The translations under genes were made by a program, and so were the position numbers. Below the pieces are notes generated by a model. The model was not told where the DNA came from, searched no databases, and worked only from the letters and a program-made list of their open reading frames with translations. Of a stretch of 64,000 bases of DNA, positions 35,816 through 58,379 are shown piece by piece; positions within the stretch are counted from its first letter, which is position 1, and each line of letters starts with the position of its first letter. Source of the DNA: Nyssa sinensis (Eukaryota; Streptophyta; Magnoliopsida; Cornales; Nyssaceae); assembly GCA_008638375.1 (NCBI GenBank), contig CM018031.1, positions 11,250,062 to 11,314,061 of the forward strand, read 5' to 3'.

Positions 35816-36464
35816 AGGTAACTCAATGTTCTTTAGTTTGTTCATGAATTTTTTAATGGCAAATTGGTAGATCTAGGTCTTTGCTTACAAGATTTATTAA
35901 TTTTATTTTTTTTTGTTCAATGCATTTCATATCTCATACACAAAATGACTTTAATGGTTAGGTTTCACTCCTTCATTTTTCCTGGTTGTATTTAATGGTT
36001 AAAGTTCACTTAATCAATTAGTTGTTGAGCCATTACCAAACAGGCCAAAGGAGGTGAGAATCTACTGGTATGAGAGTCGATAAAGCACCTGTGCCTGGCT
36101 ACCAGAAGATGAGACACTAATCCAGGGCAGAGCCGTCTTAGAATCAATCCAGCTAAGGTAATTCAATGATCTTTTTCCTGTTCTTGAAACTTAGATCTCA
36201 AATCACTTATCACAAAATATGATTCATTCTTTACAAGCTTTGGTTATGTTTTGTTTTTCAAATATCTAGTTTTTTGAAGAGAGAATATGAACAAGTTATT
36301 TTCTTAATAAATAAAAAAAACCCTAGAAGAAGCCAAGAGAATATGAACAAGTAGCTGATAAATATGAAATTAGAACTGCAAAGAAGTATAGAGCTGACTA
36401 GTTAAGTCAACAAGTAGATCCATTAAAGAAGACTTCCTCTTCCTTCAAGATGTTGAAATGAACA

Positions 36465-36730
36465 CTTATCAAGCTCCCTTAAAGGTGACTTTCTTTTGTA
36501 GGAGGTGCCAAAGGAAGCTGTTGTAATCATTGATAATCAAAGAAGAGAGAGCAAATCATCATGTAGTGGTGCCTTGTGTGTAAAGAGGTAGGGGAGAGTG
36601 TTAATCATCTCCTGGCACCTTTAATAAAATTTTACTTACAAAAAAGGTGCAATTTCTTATAAAAAAAAAATCCAAAATTATAAGTTTTTTTTTTTAAACA
36701 GCAAAAGAAATTTTTATTGATGATCAAAAG
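36465..36730 (+). mobile_element. L1-type LINE zinc-binding relic plus a minus-strand L1 tail, unit D
   Basis: On the plus strand 36470-36615 reads, in a decayed frame, APLKVTFFCRRCQRKLL and WCLVCKEVGESVNHLLAP. These match the P.KV.FF.W and C..C...GES.DHL...C pattern of the domain after L1 reverse transcriptase. From 36685 a T run followed by AAACAGCAAAAGAAATTTTT looks like the 3' tail of another L1 in the opposite orientation. Confidence 0.55.
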
Positions 36731-38186
36731 GGCTATACTTTACGAGGAAATGAGGAAATTCAGTATTTACGAGGAAAATTCACACGTGATTTGATATACT
36801 TTATATGAAATCCTTGCATAAATCTATATTATAACATGTGTTTATTCTAAATATTATGTCATAAATTATAGGCAAAGAAGACAACTGATTTTTTTTCCTT
36901 TGTTTTTTTTTTCTTTATTTTTTGGCCTATAGTTTCTTGATCTTCGTTGCAGAATGGAGACTTGCAAGGCAAGATTGATGTAGCTAATCCTAAATGTTTT
37001 GCTTGTTCACGATGGATGGGAATTGTTTCAAATGCCACTGAGATAAAAACAAAGTCGTTGTTCATTGCATTTCACTATAAAAGGTTCATCGCATTCCACT
37101 AAATGACTTGTCTAGAATATTTTCTTATGGCTTGGGAAGCTGGAAGAGATGAAGGAAATGGTGGTCAAAGTGCATCCTCTTCCAATCCAATTGAATAGGT
37201 TGAACTGTCAGTGACTTTTGATTGTATATATTTTCATTTGGATAATAGCTGCTGCAATCTAAAAAAGCAAAAAAAAAAAAAAGAAAAAAAAGATGTAGAT
37301 TGTCAAATATGATGGAACAATATCAACCATGTTATGAGATGATTATTTTGAAAGACAATGTAAGGGTAATTGTCAAATTTCCAAATATATATTTCTTTTT
37401 TTTCCCTAATTTCCAAATTTACAACTGATCATTAAGAGGAATTTAAATTCAGTACTTTTCTTTCTTTTTGGGATCTTTTTTTTCTTTATTTTTCTAGGAA
37501 ACAAACCCCTAGGGTTTGAATCGTCACCTTGGAGCAGGGAACTATTTGCGCAATATTCTAAATCATAATTGCTAATTTATATTATGATTATTATTCACAA
37601 AGTGGAGGACAGGAAGCTAACGGTGGGCTTCGTTTTTTGCTTAATTCAAATATAATACATCAAGGTGCTTTTGAAATACTGGCTTAAAGTTCTATTTATA
37701 CACACACATATATAGAGAGATTAGAACTTATATTTTTTAGTCAAAGAAGATTTAGATTAATATTTATTTGAAAATGAAAAAAAAAGTTTAAAAAAATGGT
37801 CAAAACTAAAAAAAAATGCAAAAAAAATGAATGAAAAGGACACTTTTGTTATATTGAAGAAAAAAAATAGACCATAAAGATGAGAGAGATTAGTGTAATT
37901 TCGAAAACCTTAAAAAATATCTTTGTAATTATCAGAAATCTCCGACAGGTGAGTGCAATTTACCATTTTTAAGATAAAATTCTATTATATAAACACATGT
38001 ATTTAAAAAAAATCTAATTGTTTTTATTTCAAAAATACAAAAAAAAAAAGAAGGAAAAACAACAAAAAGAATCGAAACCGGCTCTCACCATCCAATAACT
38101 TTACTTTTTGAGATGGCTGGAGCTAACTTTTAATTTTTTATTGTGTCCAAGGAGTAAATATTAATTAGTCTCAAAACATGGTATTC

Positions 38187-38310
38187 AGACTAATAAATAT
38201 TAAATACACCACCATAATTTGTGAGCTATCCATTCATGTACATTCAATAGACTAATAAATATTAAATACACCACCATAATTTGTGAGCTATCTATTCATG
38301 CATTCAACGC
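38187..38310 (+). repeat. 62-bp tandem duplication in unit D
   Basis: AGACTAATAAATATTAAATA followed by CACCACCATAATTTGTGAGC is present at 38187 and again at 38249. Unit C has a single copy at about 27645, so it arose after the C/D split. Confidence 0.9.
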
Positions 38311-38845
38311 TCATTGATTCAAGTGTAATGTATTGAAACTAATAAATATTTTTTTTTGAAGTATGAAATAGAAAATTTTAAACCTAACCTAATCTATTAT
38401 CCTCTACAATAGTTTTCGTATCTTTCTTGTAATAGAATGATTAAAATGTATAATACACATAAGTTTTGATAAAAATGTTGACAAAATATGATAATTCAAA
38501 GTCAATGGTAGAGAAATTATTGCAAGCAAAGACCAACACACCCATTAAAAAAGTTGTTCCCTCAACATAATATTTTAGATGATATAATATACATACGGTC
38601 ATTGTCCAACCAAACAGCAAGAGTGGTTGTGTCAAACTAAATTATTAAGGCTATAATATTAAATATCTTTAAAAGATATCATCATGCACGCCTGATTTTA
38701 CCTAACTCTATATATATTTTCTCCATATACCTTTAATTTGAAAATTTTAAATAGTTCAAAAGCCATTGAGAACAGTGTATGGACATTATTGTATTCTTCT
38801 TCTAATTAATCAAAATTAATATTGATTGAAGATACAATTAATTTC

Positions 38846-39700
38846 CTTAAAGGAAAACGATGTGTATATGCATATATGTATATATACATAATGGTAAAAT
38901 TATACAATATTCATTTCATTTCTCCCTTATTTTTCTTCCTATTCAACCAAAGGAAAAATATTGAAAAACTGATTTATTTCTATATGGATATTCTTCCATT
39001 CCTTCTAATTTTTCATTTCCCCTACTAAACAGAGTATAAATGAAAAAATATATATTGTGCATTGATGTTTAGCTCATAATAGGGAAAAAGATAAGAATAC
39101 ATGTATATGTATATATTCTCTAAAAAAAAAAAACTAAGAAAGACACATCTAATGAATTGAATTTTGGCACCTTTTGCCCTAGTGTTAAGATAGATTGGAG
39201 TATCATTTCATTTAACACTATAGAGTGCTGTAGTGTGGTGGTGCATGTATGATACTTAAATTAAATCTAATATATGTGTGTGTGTATATATATATATATA
39301 TACAGTGCTGTAGTGTGGTGGTGCATGTATGATACTTAAATTAAATCTAATATGTGTGAGTGTATATAGATGTTATATTGTTTTAGTATATATTGAAAGT
39401 TATACGATAACTTAAAGAAAATAGTCTTTTTACTTATGACATAAGATTATATAAATTATATATATTTAATTATTCTCAAATTTTATAACAGTGAAATTAA
39501 AGTGGAATTAAAAAAGTAGAATCCTTATTCGCTAGCATTGCTCTAATATTAATAATCACGAATAAACACTACGAGAACGGGACAGATTTGAGACCATGTA
39601 GCAAGTGAAAAATTACGGGTCAGCCTGCCGAAATACAACGTACACTATCCCAGCTAAAGGCTAAAACCAAGTACGGGGGAGGGGTAGTATAGTCATTTGA
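38846..39700. other. Spacer between the duplication array and the TPI gene
   Basis: No gene found. An 80-bp tandem duplication (AGTGCTGTAGTGTGGTGGTG...) starts at 39224 and 39304, separated by a (TG)n(TA)n tract; the remainder is AT-rich. From about 39540 the sequence becomes more balanced towards the TPI promoter. Confidence 0.6.
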
Positions 39701-39715
39701 GACAAACAGGTGTTA

Positions 39716-39841
39716 CGTTTATATATTCAGTCGGTGCCACAAAGGCTTCATTAAACAAAACAGGAGCTAAATCCTTCTGTTAGCATCGCCGGTGCTGTGT
39801 TCGCGTTCTCTTCTTCGCATTTTTATTGTTCGAAAACAGAA
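39716..39841 (+). promoter_or_regulatory. Putative TPI core promoter and 5' UTR
   Basis: TTTATATATT at about 39718-39727 is the only TATA-like element at a suitable distance, followed by a 5' UTR with pyrimidine patches (GTTCTCTTCTTCGC). The start codon context is AACAGAAATGGGC. The transcription start is inferred, not visible. Confidence 0.45.
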
Positions 39842-49616
<9,775 letters not shown>

Positions 49617-49800
49617 ATATAGGTATTGGTGGAACATCCCCTTTTTTGGGTTTCTCTTTTCTTGAGGGAGGGGGCTTGTGTAATTTTGTGGCTGTGGTGT
49701 GTCTCTGGAATAAATTAGAGATTTTCTTTTTCTACTTGATGTATATAAAGGGGAGGATCCTTCATGTATCTTTCCTTTTTTGACTTAACAAGGTTTTTTA
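49617..49800 (+). terminator. TPI 3' UTR with polyadenylation signal
   Basis: A T-rich 3' UTR. GGAATAAATTAG near 49708 provides an AATAAA signal about 95 bases after the stop codon. Confidence 0.5.
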
Positions 49801-50348
49801 ACCTTTCGGAGAAGTTCATTTATGTGGCTGTTTGGTTGCTGACTGAAATCTTATTCTCAAACTAGAATTGCCGCGAGTTGAAATTGGCTGGTGGCAATGG
49901 CAATGGCAATGGCAGTGATAGGTAGAATACGTAATCAGTACTGTTCTGTAACTTCTGTTGATTGATCCATCCTTTGATACCATTCGGTCCCAATCCAAGC
50001 TTGGTTAGTGCTTTTGAAACAAATTTAGTAGGGTTGGATTTTCCAATTGAAAAACATAGGAGGGTTAGCTTTAACCAAAGACATGTTTCAGCATAGAAGA
50101 CATAGGACTATAAATGACTCGAGCCGAGTCAAACAATGAGTTGTTTAAATTTGATTGGTTAAAATAAATGAGTTTTAAATTATACTCAAGTTCGGCTTGT
50201 TAATTTTTTGAGAAATAAATCTTTAATTGAGTCCAAGTTTTAGGAGTTCGATTTTTTTTTATAGTATTAGACTACTTTTTGACTTATTGAGTTGAGTTTA
50301 ATCAAATTTAATAAATTAGTAAATTTCAAAATATGTTTAAGCTTGACT

Positions 50349-50522
50349 TGTTTATCTTGTGAGTTGATTTTAAACGAATTATTAACTAAATCGATAACAA
50401 GTCAAGTTAAAATAACGTGGCTCATTTTAGAGCCCTGTTTATCTTGTGAGTTGATTTTAAACGAATTACTAACTAAATCGATAACAAGTCGAGTTAAAAT
50501 AACTTGGCTCATTTTAGAGCCC
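50349..50522 (+). repeat. 87-bp tandem duplication downstream of TPI
   Basis: TGTTTATCTTGTGAGTTGAT starts at 50349 and 50436. The two copies run to GGCTCATTTTAGAGCCC and differ at only a few bases. They sit within a repeat rich in GAGTCGAG/GAGTTGAG-like words (50115-50520) that resembles parts of TPI intron 3. Confidence 0.9.
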
Positions 50523-50529
50523 CTGTAAG

Positions 50530-50726
50530 ACCGAACTCTTTTTTTTTTTTTTTTTATCCCAAATGTGAACTACATTTTATACCCTGGGATAAAAACCGCT
50601 GTCTGGAGCTGGCAATGCTACTCGAAGTTGTGTAGGTCTCTAAAAAGTGGAGGTGGTTGCATTTCTAGGGCCCGTGGCTATAGCAGGGGAGATTTTTATT
50701 AAAATTGCAATAACTATCCTATTTTA

Positions 50727-50757
<31 letters not shown>

Positions 50758-53230
50758 TCATGTTCACTGCCCCCAACCCCCAAATGTCCCTTGAATTGCA
50801 TGTTTCAAATGAAATAATTTCACAAACGGGTTACACAAAACACAGTTTACAGAAAACACTCCCCCACCTTTATAACTTTACTCGCACATTACAAAGGCAT
50901 ACAGTAATCCAACCAAAGGCTTTCTGCCGTACATGCAAGGCCTTCTTGTATTCATATACACCGGCGAAGATGACGGTTGACATCATTAATCATCTTAGGG
51001 TTTACTAGACTAGCCAAATTGTGCCGCATAAAAGTATAATAGTTATTAGCAACTGTTACGTCTTGCTGTCACTACATGCATGCTTCACCTTAGACGCGCA
51101 GTTACGTCTATAATTATTCCATTATCTACATGGAAAACGCCCTCATCTCATAATTATTCCATTATCTACATGGAAAACACCTCATCTCAATAGTTGCCTG
51201 TGCCAACACATGCCACTAACATGTCACATATTTACACGTCTGAAATGCATGCTTATAGCCAAACAAGTCTACGTGTCCAAGTGCCACGACCAACACAACT
51301 AACCCACATGCACGTTGGGTTACACTCATATCATACAATTAAGTTCTTTTGCATGTTGGGGTGTACCCATTTCATATTAGCGAGTCACGTGCATGCTAGG
51401 CTGCGCCTATACCATGCTACTCCTTGAGTCAACCTTGAGCTAGCACAGTCATCTAAGTCAGTGGCACATTGACAATTCAAGTCAGCCACAATGTCACCAA
51501 GTCAGTCACTAAATTAGCCCTATGTTCTATGACAATACTTCCAACCAACCAACAAACTATACCGATGGAGTCCTTAGAACTATGCAAGCCATGTCTTGTC
51601 ATGGCTTGACTAGACATGCCAATGCCCATGTCTTTGGTTGGTTGGGGAGGAGATCCTTCCCAATATATGTTAAAAGTACAAATCCCTACTCTGGTGGTAA
51701 GAGATACAACCCCCTTGCAAAGTTTAAATTCTATGGGAGAGCCCATTCTTTCCTACCCATGGGAGAGCTCATTCTTTTCTAAGTATATTGAATCACAAAT
51801 CCCAACTCTGACAAAAACAATTATAATCTCTTTTACATGGTCTGTTGTCCACCTTATTTCCTTAGCTTGGACCATGCCTTGGTACAAGATGTCACGAAAC
51901 ATGTCCAATGACACCTAAGCTAACCAAGGTGTGACAATAAGGCCCGATGTGCCCTTCATATTCTATAGATGAATGGAGCTCAACTTTTTGGGTGAGGGTG
52001 ATTAACTCAAGTTTGATGGGTGGCAAGAAATTCTATCGTGGAGGATGTTGAGTTGTTCATTTATATTAGAAAATTTTAAAAAAGGGTTGACAATCTTTCT
52101 TTCTTTCTTTTTCCTTTTTGTTTTCGTGAAAATGGAGTGACAAGACACTGGAAAAAAGGACATGAATGAACCATAAAGAGAGTTTCCTTATACAAGAGTT
52201 ACTTTATTTTAGGCTATGTAAGATTTTTGTAAATAGGGTGTCAGTTTGTATTAAAATATTGTGTCAATATATAAATATATATATATATATATTAAAAAAT
52301 TATATATCAATTTTAATCTAACATAATTAATTAATCGTGTCAAGTTTTAAAATCTAAACACATTAAAACAAATTACACGTGTTAACACGATTATTTATTT
52401 TAATTTCTATTCTTTTAGATGAAACACTTACTTCTCTAGACTAATTTTTAAGTTTGATAAAATTTGATGTGTGGCAAAATAAAGTAAAAACTTCTTTTAT
52501 AGGTAAAAAAAATTCTTAAATTTTGGTATGCTTTCGATGTATGATGAACTACCTTGACTCATGATTTTTTTTAATATTTTAATATGTTAAGTTGTGTTAA
52601 ACGAGATGACATCACTAAAATTCGAATACAATTTATTTATTAATTATGTTAAAGGTGTCGACTCATTTATAACAAAATCTATTAATTTCATACTGTGTTT
52701 GTATCAAAATTGATACCCTTATTTATAATAATTGCTCAAGAAAGTGTTTAAATAATATTCTTCTCACTATAACTTCTTAGAGCCCATTTAGGAGAGTTTC
52801 AGATTTTGTAAAATAGATTTGAAAGAATTTATTATTAAAAAATGAGTTTTGAAGAATATAATTAATTTGTTATTTGAGTATTTGATAAAAATTATGTAAA
52901 AATAATTGTTAATTTTTTTTATCCTTTTATTTTATATATTGAGTAATGTGTAAATGATGAGTCCAAGTGTAAAAATTGTAAAATGTCAAGAATTTCCGGA
53001 AATTGATTTATATAACTTTTTTTTATAATGATTATGCTTATGAATTTTGTTAAAGTGAGTCGCGGAGGTAAGATCTCTGCGACCTCCACGACTTTTCAAA
53101 ACAATCATCTTATATTTATAAATTCTTTGCAAAACTCTGTTTTAAAAATTACAGTTAAATAATTTAAAAATTAATTTCATATTTTATCATATACCAAAAT
53201 CATAATTTTGATGGTACAAACGCCCTTTAT
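50530..53230. other. Gene-free interval, AT-rich with local repeats
   Basis: Contains a (TA)n tract (50732-50758), a 40-bp tandem duplication (ATAATTATTCCATTATCTAC, 51110 and 51150), a moderately GC-rich part at 50760-51960 with short open frames of low credibility, and from about 52785 an AT-rich element with ends GAGCCCATTTAGGAGAG and (reverse) AAGGGCGTTTGTACCATC, perhaps a MITE. No gene supported. Confidence 0.5.
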
Positions 53231-53234
53231 TACA

Positions 53235-53292
53235 GATAATAATTCAGCTAATATTGTCACAAGTGCTGCACCAACTAAAATTGTCTATGGTG
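53235..53292 (+). pseudogene. Possible relic of a TPI exon 7
   Basis: After TTATTACAG the frame reads ATNIVTSAAPTKIVYGD-like sequence (observed NSANIVTSAAPTKIVYGD), which resembles the end of TPI exon 7 ([16 protein letters not shown]) in spacing and in the (I/V)(I/V)YG core. No other TPI exon is visible nearby. The similarity is short and may be chance. Confidence 0.2.
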
Positions 53293-53307
53293 ATTGATAG
53301 CCACATA

Positions 53308-53309
<2 letters not shown>

Positions 53310-53346
<37 letters not shown>
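53310..53346. repeat. (CT)n microsatellite
   Basis: About 18 CT units; it accounts for the charged low-complexity open frame on the minus strand here. Confidence 0.95.
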
Positions 53347-53347
<1 letters not shown>

Positions 53348-53349
53348 AA

Positions 53350-56300
53350 AAAAGGGTTGAAGGGAGGGAGAGAAGCAGGGGAATGTAGTTGGGTACAAAA
53401 TGGATCCAATTTATGATTAGTGTGACACTGGATGGCCATCTTCAGATGGCTAGGCCACAGTTTGAGGCTATCATTTGCAAGAAAAAGCTGTACAAAATTT
53501 ATTGTGTTAGTCATTGTCAGTTGTCACCATGAATGAATGAGATGGAAGTAGGTGTTTGATGAATTATGAATTAGATGACTACATAGCAATTTGTGTGATA
53601 GCATTCACTTGTTGAGTGCAAACTTTAAAGTTCATACTAATGAGAGGGCCATAGCCTATGAATCTATCCTTGTAGTAAGACCCATATATCTGCTGTGGTT
53701 GGTATGTATTGCTATCAATTGTTTGAAGGTTGGATTGATGAGATGGTAATTTATTAGATGATCTGATTGATAACCATTCAATCTTTTTAAGTTTGAAACT
53801 TTCCCCACATAACATAATCGGTGTATACACGTTACGCACACGCATATATGTAATGTATATTGCATTAATTATACTGAGAACTTTTGAACTTCTTAGCTGA
53901 GAGCAACACTACTCTAAACATTTTGCCACTTAATAAATTTGTGATGTAGGTCCTAACAAAGTAGGTGTATATGGTTTTATGAATTTTATAACATGTAAAC
54001 GCAGAGTCTTATCATCAGGCAAAAGTAAGAACGGCAATAGACCATTTCTCCAACAGAAAAATATTCATCAAACTCATTTAAATTTCGTGATAAAATGGGA
54101 CAGAGCACTATCCAAAAATCATTTAATTAATAAAATTTTATTTATTTTTATTAAATTAAATGTAATTAACATATTTCAAACCACACACACGTGTGTTAAA
54201 ATAAAAAAATATGTATATTAATAAAGAATTAGAATGATATTATCTATTTTACAAATGTATAATTATATCAAGTTTATCTAAATTCTCAATATGAGATTAA
54301 AAATATCATTATAAATATTAAATATTAAGCGTAACAAATTCATTTATTATTTTATTTTATATAATGAGGAGAAAGACAGTATATGATAGGATAGGATACG
54401 ATAAAATGTCACCCCCTAACTCGCCTCAAACTATAATGGGTTCAAGGTAAAATATGATGTTTTTACTCCTAACTTGTCATCAAAACGTAACGGGTTCAAA
54501 TAACTTTTACAAACTCGTCTCATTAAGAACAAAAGTATGATGAATTTTGCCAGAGTTGATTAAATTACAATTCCTATATACGCGTGCATTCATCATTTGA
54601 CTATCAAAGTTTCAGTGAGGATTAGGAGTTCAGAGGGACCTTGGGGAGAAGTAGAACTAAAATCCTTGGCTTCCAGAGGTCTGTAAATCCTACCTCTCAA
54701 CTGTATTCTTATATACTCTAAAGTATCATTTAGGCTGCATATGAGATTAGGGATAAGAACATCATATTTTAGAAATAGTTTTTCAGCCTTAATCCTATTA
54801 TTTGCAGTCAGCTTTGTGGATCAAGATTATGATTATATATGTTATATTTTGAGTCATACTGGCAAATTGTTAACTATAATGATTAAGATGCATGTCTCAT
54901 CTTCAATCTTTATCATAGCAAACAGATCCTTAATGGGTTTAAACTTTAAAAGGCTCTGCAAAATAAAGGGGAAAGATTATTTCAGTGGCTAAATCTTATT
55001 TGGCCATTATGCAGTCTGTTCCCCTTTTGCTTTACTATCTAATCCAACCTTATCGGAGTAATTGAGATGTCAAAGTTCTTGAATTGGAATCAACTCTTTT
55101 AGGACTATTTTTTGGGATAAACTACTATAAATTCTCTCTTCACATGCTTAAAAAAGTAAAAATGCCAAAATAGACAATGGCCCAATACACCAAGGACAAG
55201 TAAGAGAGGAAGGTTCATAGGTATCATTCCATGAATCCAACAAAAAAAATAGTGAGATAGTGATAGGAAAACAAGTCATCTTAAAGTAATGGTAACATCA
55301 CTCAGTGATTGAATCTTCGTGATTTTATTAATATATGTAGCATATATATCACATATTTGTATGTAAATTACGTTTTCACATGATTTATACATATCAAAAA
55401 AATTACAAAAATTGAATCTAACGGATAAAGAAAGTGATCGTTGCTACCTTAACAAAAAAAAAATTTATTTACACCCTAAAAGTATTTTTAAAATGAAAGA
55501 AAAGTACAAATAAGAGAGACTAAGGAAATTTTAATCAATGGGATGTCACTTCATCTCATCTTTTTTTCATTTTCTTTTTTTGGTAATATTGAATAAATAA
55601 TTATTTTATAAAATTGAAAAAGTGATCCATACAATACCTTCTTATCAAAATTAAATGAGTGTAAAATGAGTGGCTCGTGAAAGAATGTGGCCCTCTTGTC
55701 AACAAGATGAGTGGGTTGTGATGTGTCTATGTGTGGGCCACTGGGCCAAGAAAAGTCAACAGGCACGAGACTTTGGCTAAGGGTCAATCATAATGTGTCT
55801 CCACAAAACAAAAGACGACCTAATACAAATTCGTATACGGAAAGCTTTCTTTCCTTTTTTATTCTCCACCTTCATCATTATTATTTGGGAATTAATAACC
55901 AAAAAATAATGATTATTATTTGACAAAAGAATTGTATAAGCATATCTTTGGTACTGTAATTCAATGTGTTTGTAGTGGAAAGTGGATGACTTCAAGTTAC
56001 CCACTCTCTTTTGACTTTTTATTGTCTGACATTCTGAGATATTGACGAAATTAATTCATTTAATTAATCAAAAGTTTCATTTATATCAAATATATAAAAT
56101 TTAAGATATTACATATGCCACATTTTATACTTAAAGAATACTTCATCGTTTCTCAAGATCTACTTTTTATATTAAGTAATATTTTAATGGTTGTAAAAAT
56201 TAAACCTTGATAATTTGATTGAAATATTTAATTCATAAGTACGCATGAATGCAAGTATCAATTATATTGAGAAAATCATCAGATATTTGTAATTAACAAT

Positions 56301-57700
56301 ATCTTTTCTTCTTATAAACTGCCTAGATCGATAATCCAACACTACTTAATTTCAAGGGATTAGTTGAGATGATGTTGAATTGCTAGTTTAAGGGTTTACT
56401 ATTCCAAGCTCTCGGGTTTGATTATTTTCGCTTGTAATTCTTGAGGTCACTTCATTCCTACGTGCAAGCGTGTGAAAATGAACTGTAAGAGGAGTTGTAG
56501 AGACTTTGGTGAGTCAGGTTTACAAACAATTATAGGAAAAGTTGTAGGGACTTAGTCTGGTAAACCAAGCTTACAAACGGTTGTGGGGGAAAACTATAGT
56601 GACTTTGTCTGATACGCCTATCATAACTTAAGATACCTTATATTATCAAAATAAATAAATAATAATAATAATCCAGTACTACTGAATAATTTTTCCAAAT
56701 TTGAGACTCAAAATAGTGTTATATTAATTTGTAATTTAAATGGTATTCTAAAAAATATCATTAATAATACGGAAAGAAATTATATATATGTTAAAAAAAA
56801 CTTATAAATTTGAGTTCTCATCAATTACGGATTTGGGGGAGGCCACCCTCCAAATGTTTGACAATTTTTTTTTTCCCACTAAAAATTCTTTATAATTTAA
56901 AGTCTCTGAATTTTTAAAATCTCTATAATAGCTTTCTCATATATTTGGTTCTTCTGATTCGGCCATTAGTTCTCATTATGTGATTATGACAGTAAATTTT
57001 ATGAAAATTTATAAAATCTTAGGAGGTGGGAATTCTTAATTTTTTTAACAAAATAATAATAATAAATTTTAAAATCTTAAAGAGGTCATGGACCCCCCTT
57101 GCCACCCTAGATGGATGCACCATTGTGTGTATGTATTACATACACACATATATATATATATATATATGGATTTAGAGATTAAAACTTACTTAATAAAACT
57201 CCCCCACTCAAGAAGGAAAAGGAAAAATAATAAAATTTAATAGATTATTTTTAAATAACTCAGAGTCATTTCTACCAACCATAATCTTCGGTTGAGTGGT
57301 TGGGTTGTAAGTCGAAGTCTCTACCAAGTCAGTTGATCGTTCTTATGATAAATCATAAGTGTTCTTAAAAAAATTATTGTCTTTGATAAAATTTAAACTC
57401 AAAAGTTCGGTATGGCAAACACTTACCTTACAATTTGTTACATTTAGCTAACTCTTGGAGTTAATTTTTGTGAACTTTGAACAGTCATCTCTTGTGAAAT
57501 TTAATTTATTTCAGCCATCCAATTTATGTATTACCCTATTCTCCAAGTATTTTGTCTCAGTTTCAACTTTCCCTACAGTTAACCTTGTTTTTATAATTAT
57601 TTTTTTATAACTGTTAAAGCATTGAACCCGGTCAAAGTTTTTAGAACCATTCCCTTATCTTGAAAAAGGAATGTCAAGTTTAAGCCAACCAATAATGCCA
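53350..57700. other. Gene-free AT-rich interval
   Basis: No gene supported. 55733-55750 has GTGGGCCACTGGGCC, two TGGGCC boxes in tandem. 56820-57125 has a degenerate repeat between GGGGGAGGCCACCCTCC and TTGCCACCCTAGATGGATGC that may be a non-autonomous element. (TA)n at about 57146-57167. Confidence 0.45.
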
Positions 57701-57758
57701 AGGACAATCAACCAAATCCAAAATTATATTGATTAATATATATATATATATATATAAT

Positions 57759-58372
57759 AGCAACCAAAATGGAAAAAAGCTGCTCATGTAAGCCAACTTG
57801 GAATTGAAAAAAAACAGAACTTCTAGATGGCAAATGTTCAGGAATAACTATTCTCTTGGACTCACTATGGTTATGTAATAATTGAAGAGTTTTCAGTGCA
57901 AGACAATGTTGATAAATATTAGTTTAAAATTCAACAAACATGACCATCCTTGTGCTTTGCGGCTGACCAGGTTTAATCAGTCCAAGTTCATTTTGTCAAC
58001 TAATTAAATATAATAATTTGCAATGCCTCACGTCAATAAGTTTGGCTCAAACATAATATATATATATATATATGTATGTATATGTATATATTGTAGCAAC
58101 CAAAATGGGAGAAAGCTGGTCATGTTACCATTTTGGAATTAAAAAAAAAAACTTCTAGGTGGCAAATGTTTAGGAACGGCTATTCTCTTGGCCTCACTAT
58201 GGTTAAGTAATAATTGAAGAGTTTTAAGTGCAATACAATGTAGATAAATATTAGTTTAGGATTCAACAAACATGGCCATTATTGAGCTTTGGGGATGACC
58301 AGGTTTAACCAGTCCAAGTTAATTTTGTCAACTAATCAAATATAATAATCTACAATGCCTTACAGCAATGCC
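57759..58372 (+). repeat. Tandem duplication of about 336 bp
   Basis: AGCAACCAAAATGG(G/A) begins at 57759 and 58095. Both copies continue through TTCTAGATGGCAAATGTT/TTCTAGGTGGCAAATGTT, TCACTATGGTTA, ATAAATATTAGTTTA and GACCAGGTTTAA. Each is preceded by a TA tract, which may have mediated the duplication. Non-coding. Confidence 0.9.
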
Positions 58373-58379
58373 CCTTCTC

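Larger units (their letters stand above)
32108..37102 (+). pseudogene. Candidate small gene of unknown family, unit D copy (frame open, longer)
   Basis: Exon 1 32108-32166 (MLQVPNPLFEWECFQSICS, phase 2 at CAAG/GTAATC); the unit-A ATG site is lost and a TAG lies upstream in frame. Exon 2 32994-33114 carries an in-frame extra codon (FLVIFACSHFTSNDN, then DEEEDKIVVHCISKKGDHSY) and ends phase 0 at AAG/GTAAGA. Exon 3 36953-37102 starts NGDLQGKIDVANPKCFACS and, unlike A-C, reads on to TAA at 37100. Joined length is 109 residues. No domain recognised. Large insertions lie in intron 2. Confidence 0.35.
29690..38845 (+). repeat. Segmental duplication unit D (tandem array copy 4)
   Basis: Fourth unit. 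The left part starts inside the shared CTTTTCTAAGCTTAAAACCC region. It has the minisatellite, all exon-like blocks and an RTE fragment, then a right part nearly matching unit C up to TTGATTGAAGATACAATTAA, where homology stops (C continues another 1.2 kb). Private insertions fill about 33.2-35.06 kb and 36.25-36.72 kb. Confidence 0.8.

Noticed and set aside
51190..51920. Short open frames in the moderately GC-rich interval after TPI
   Set aside because: Short, overlapping on both strands, without splice structure or recognisable motifs.
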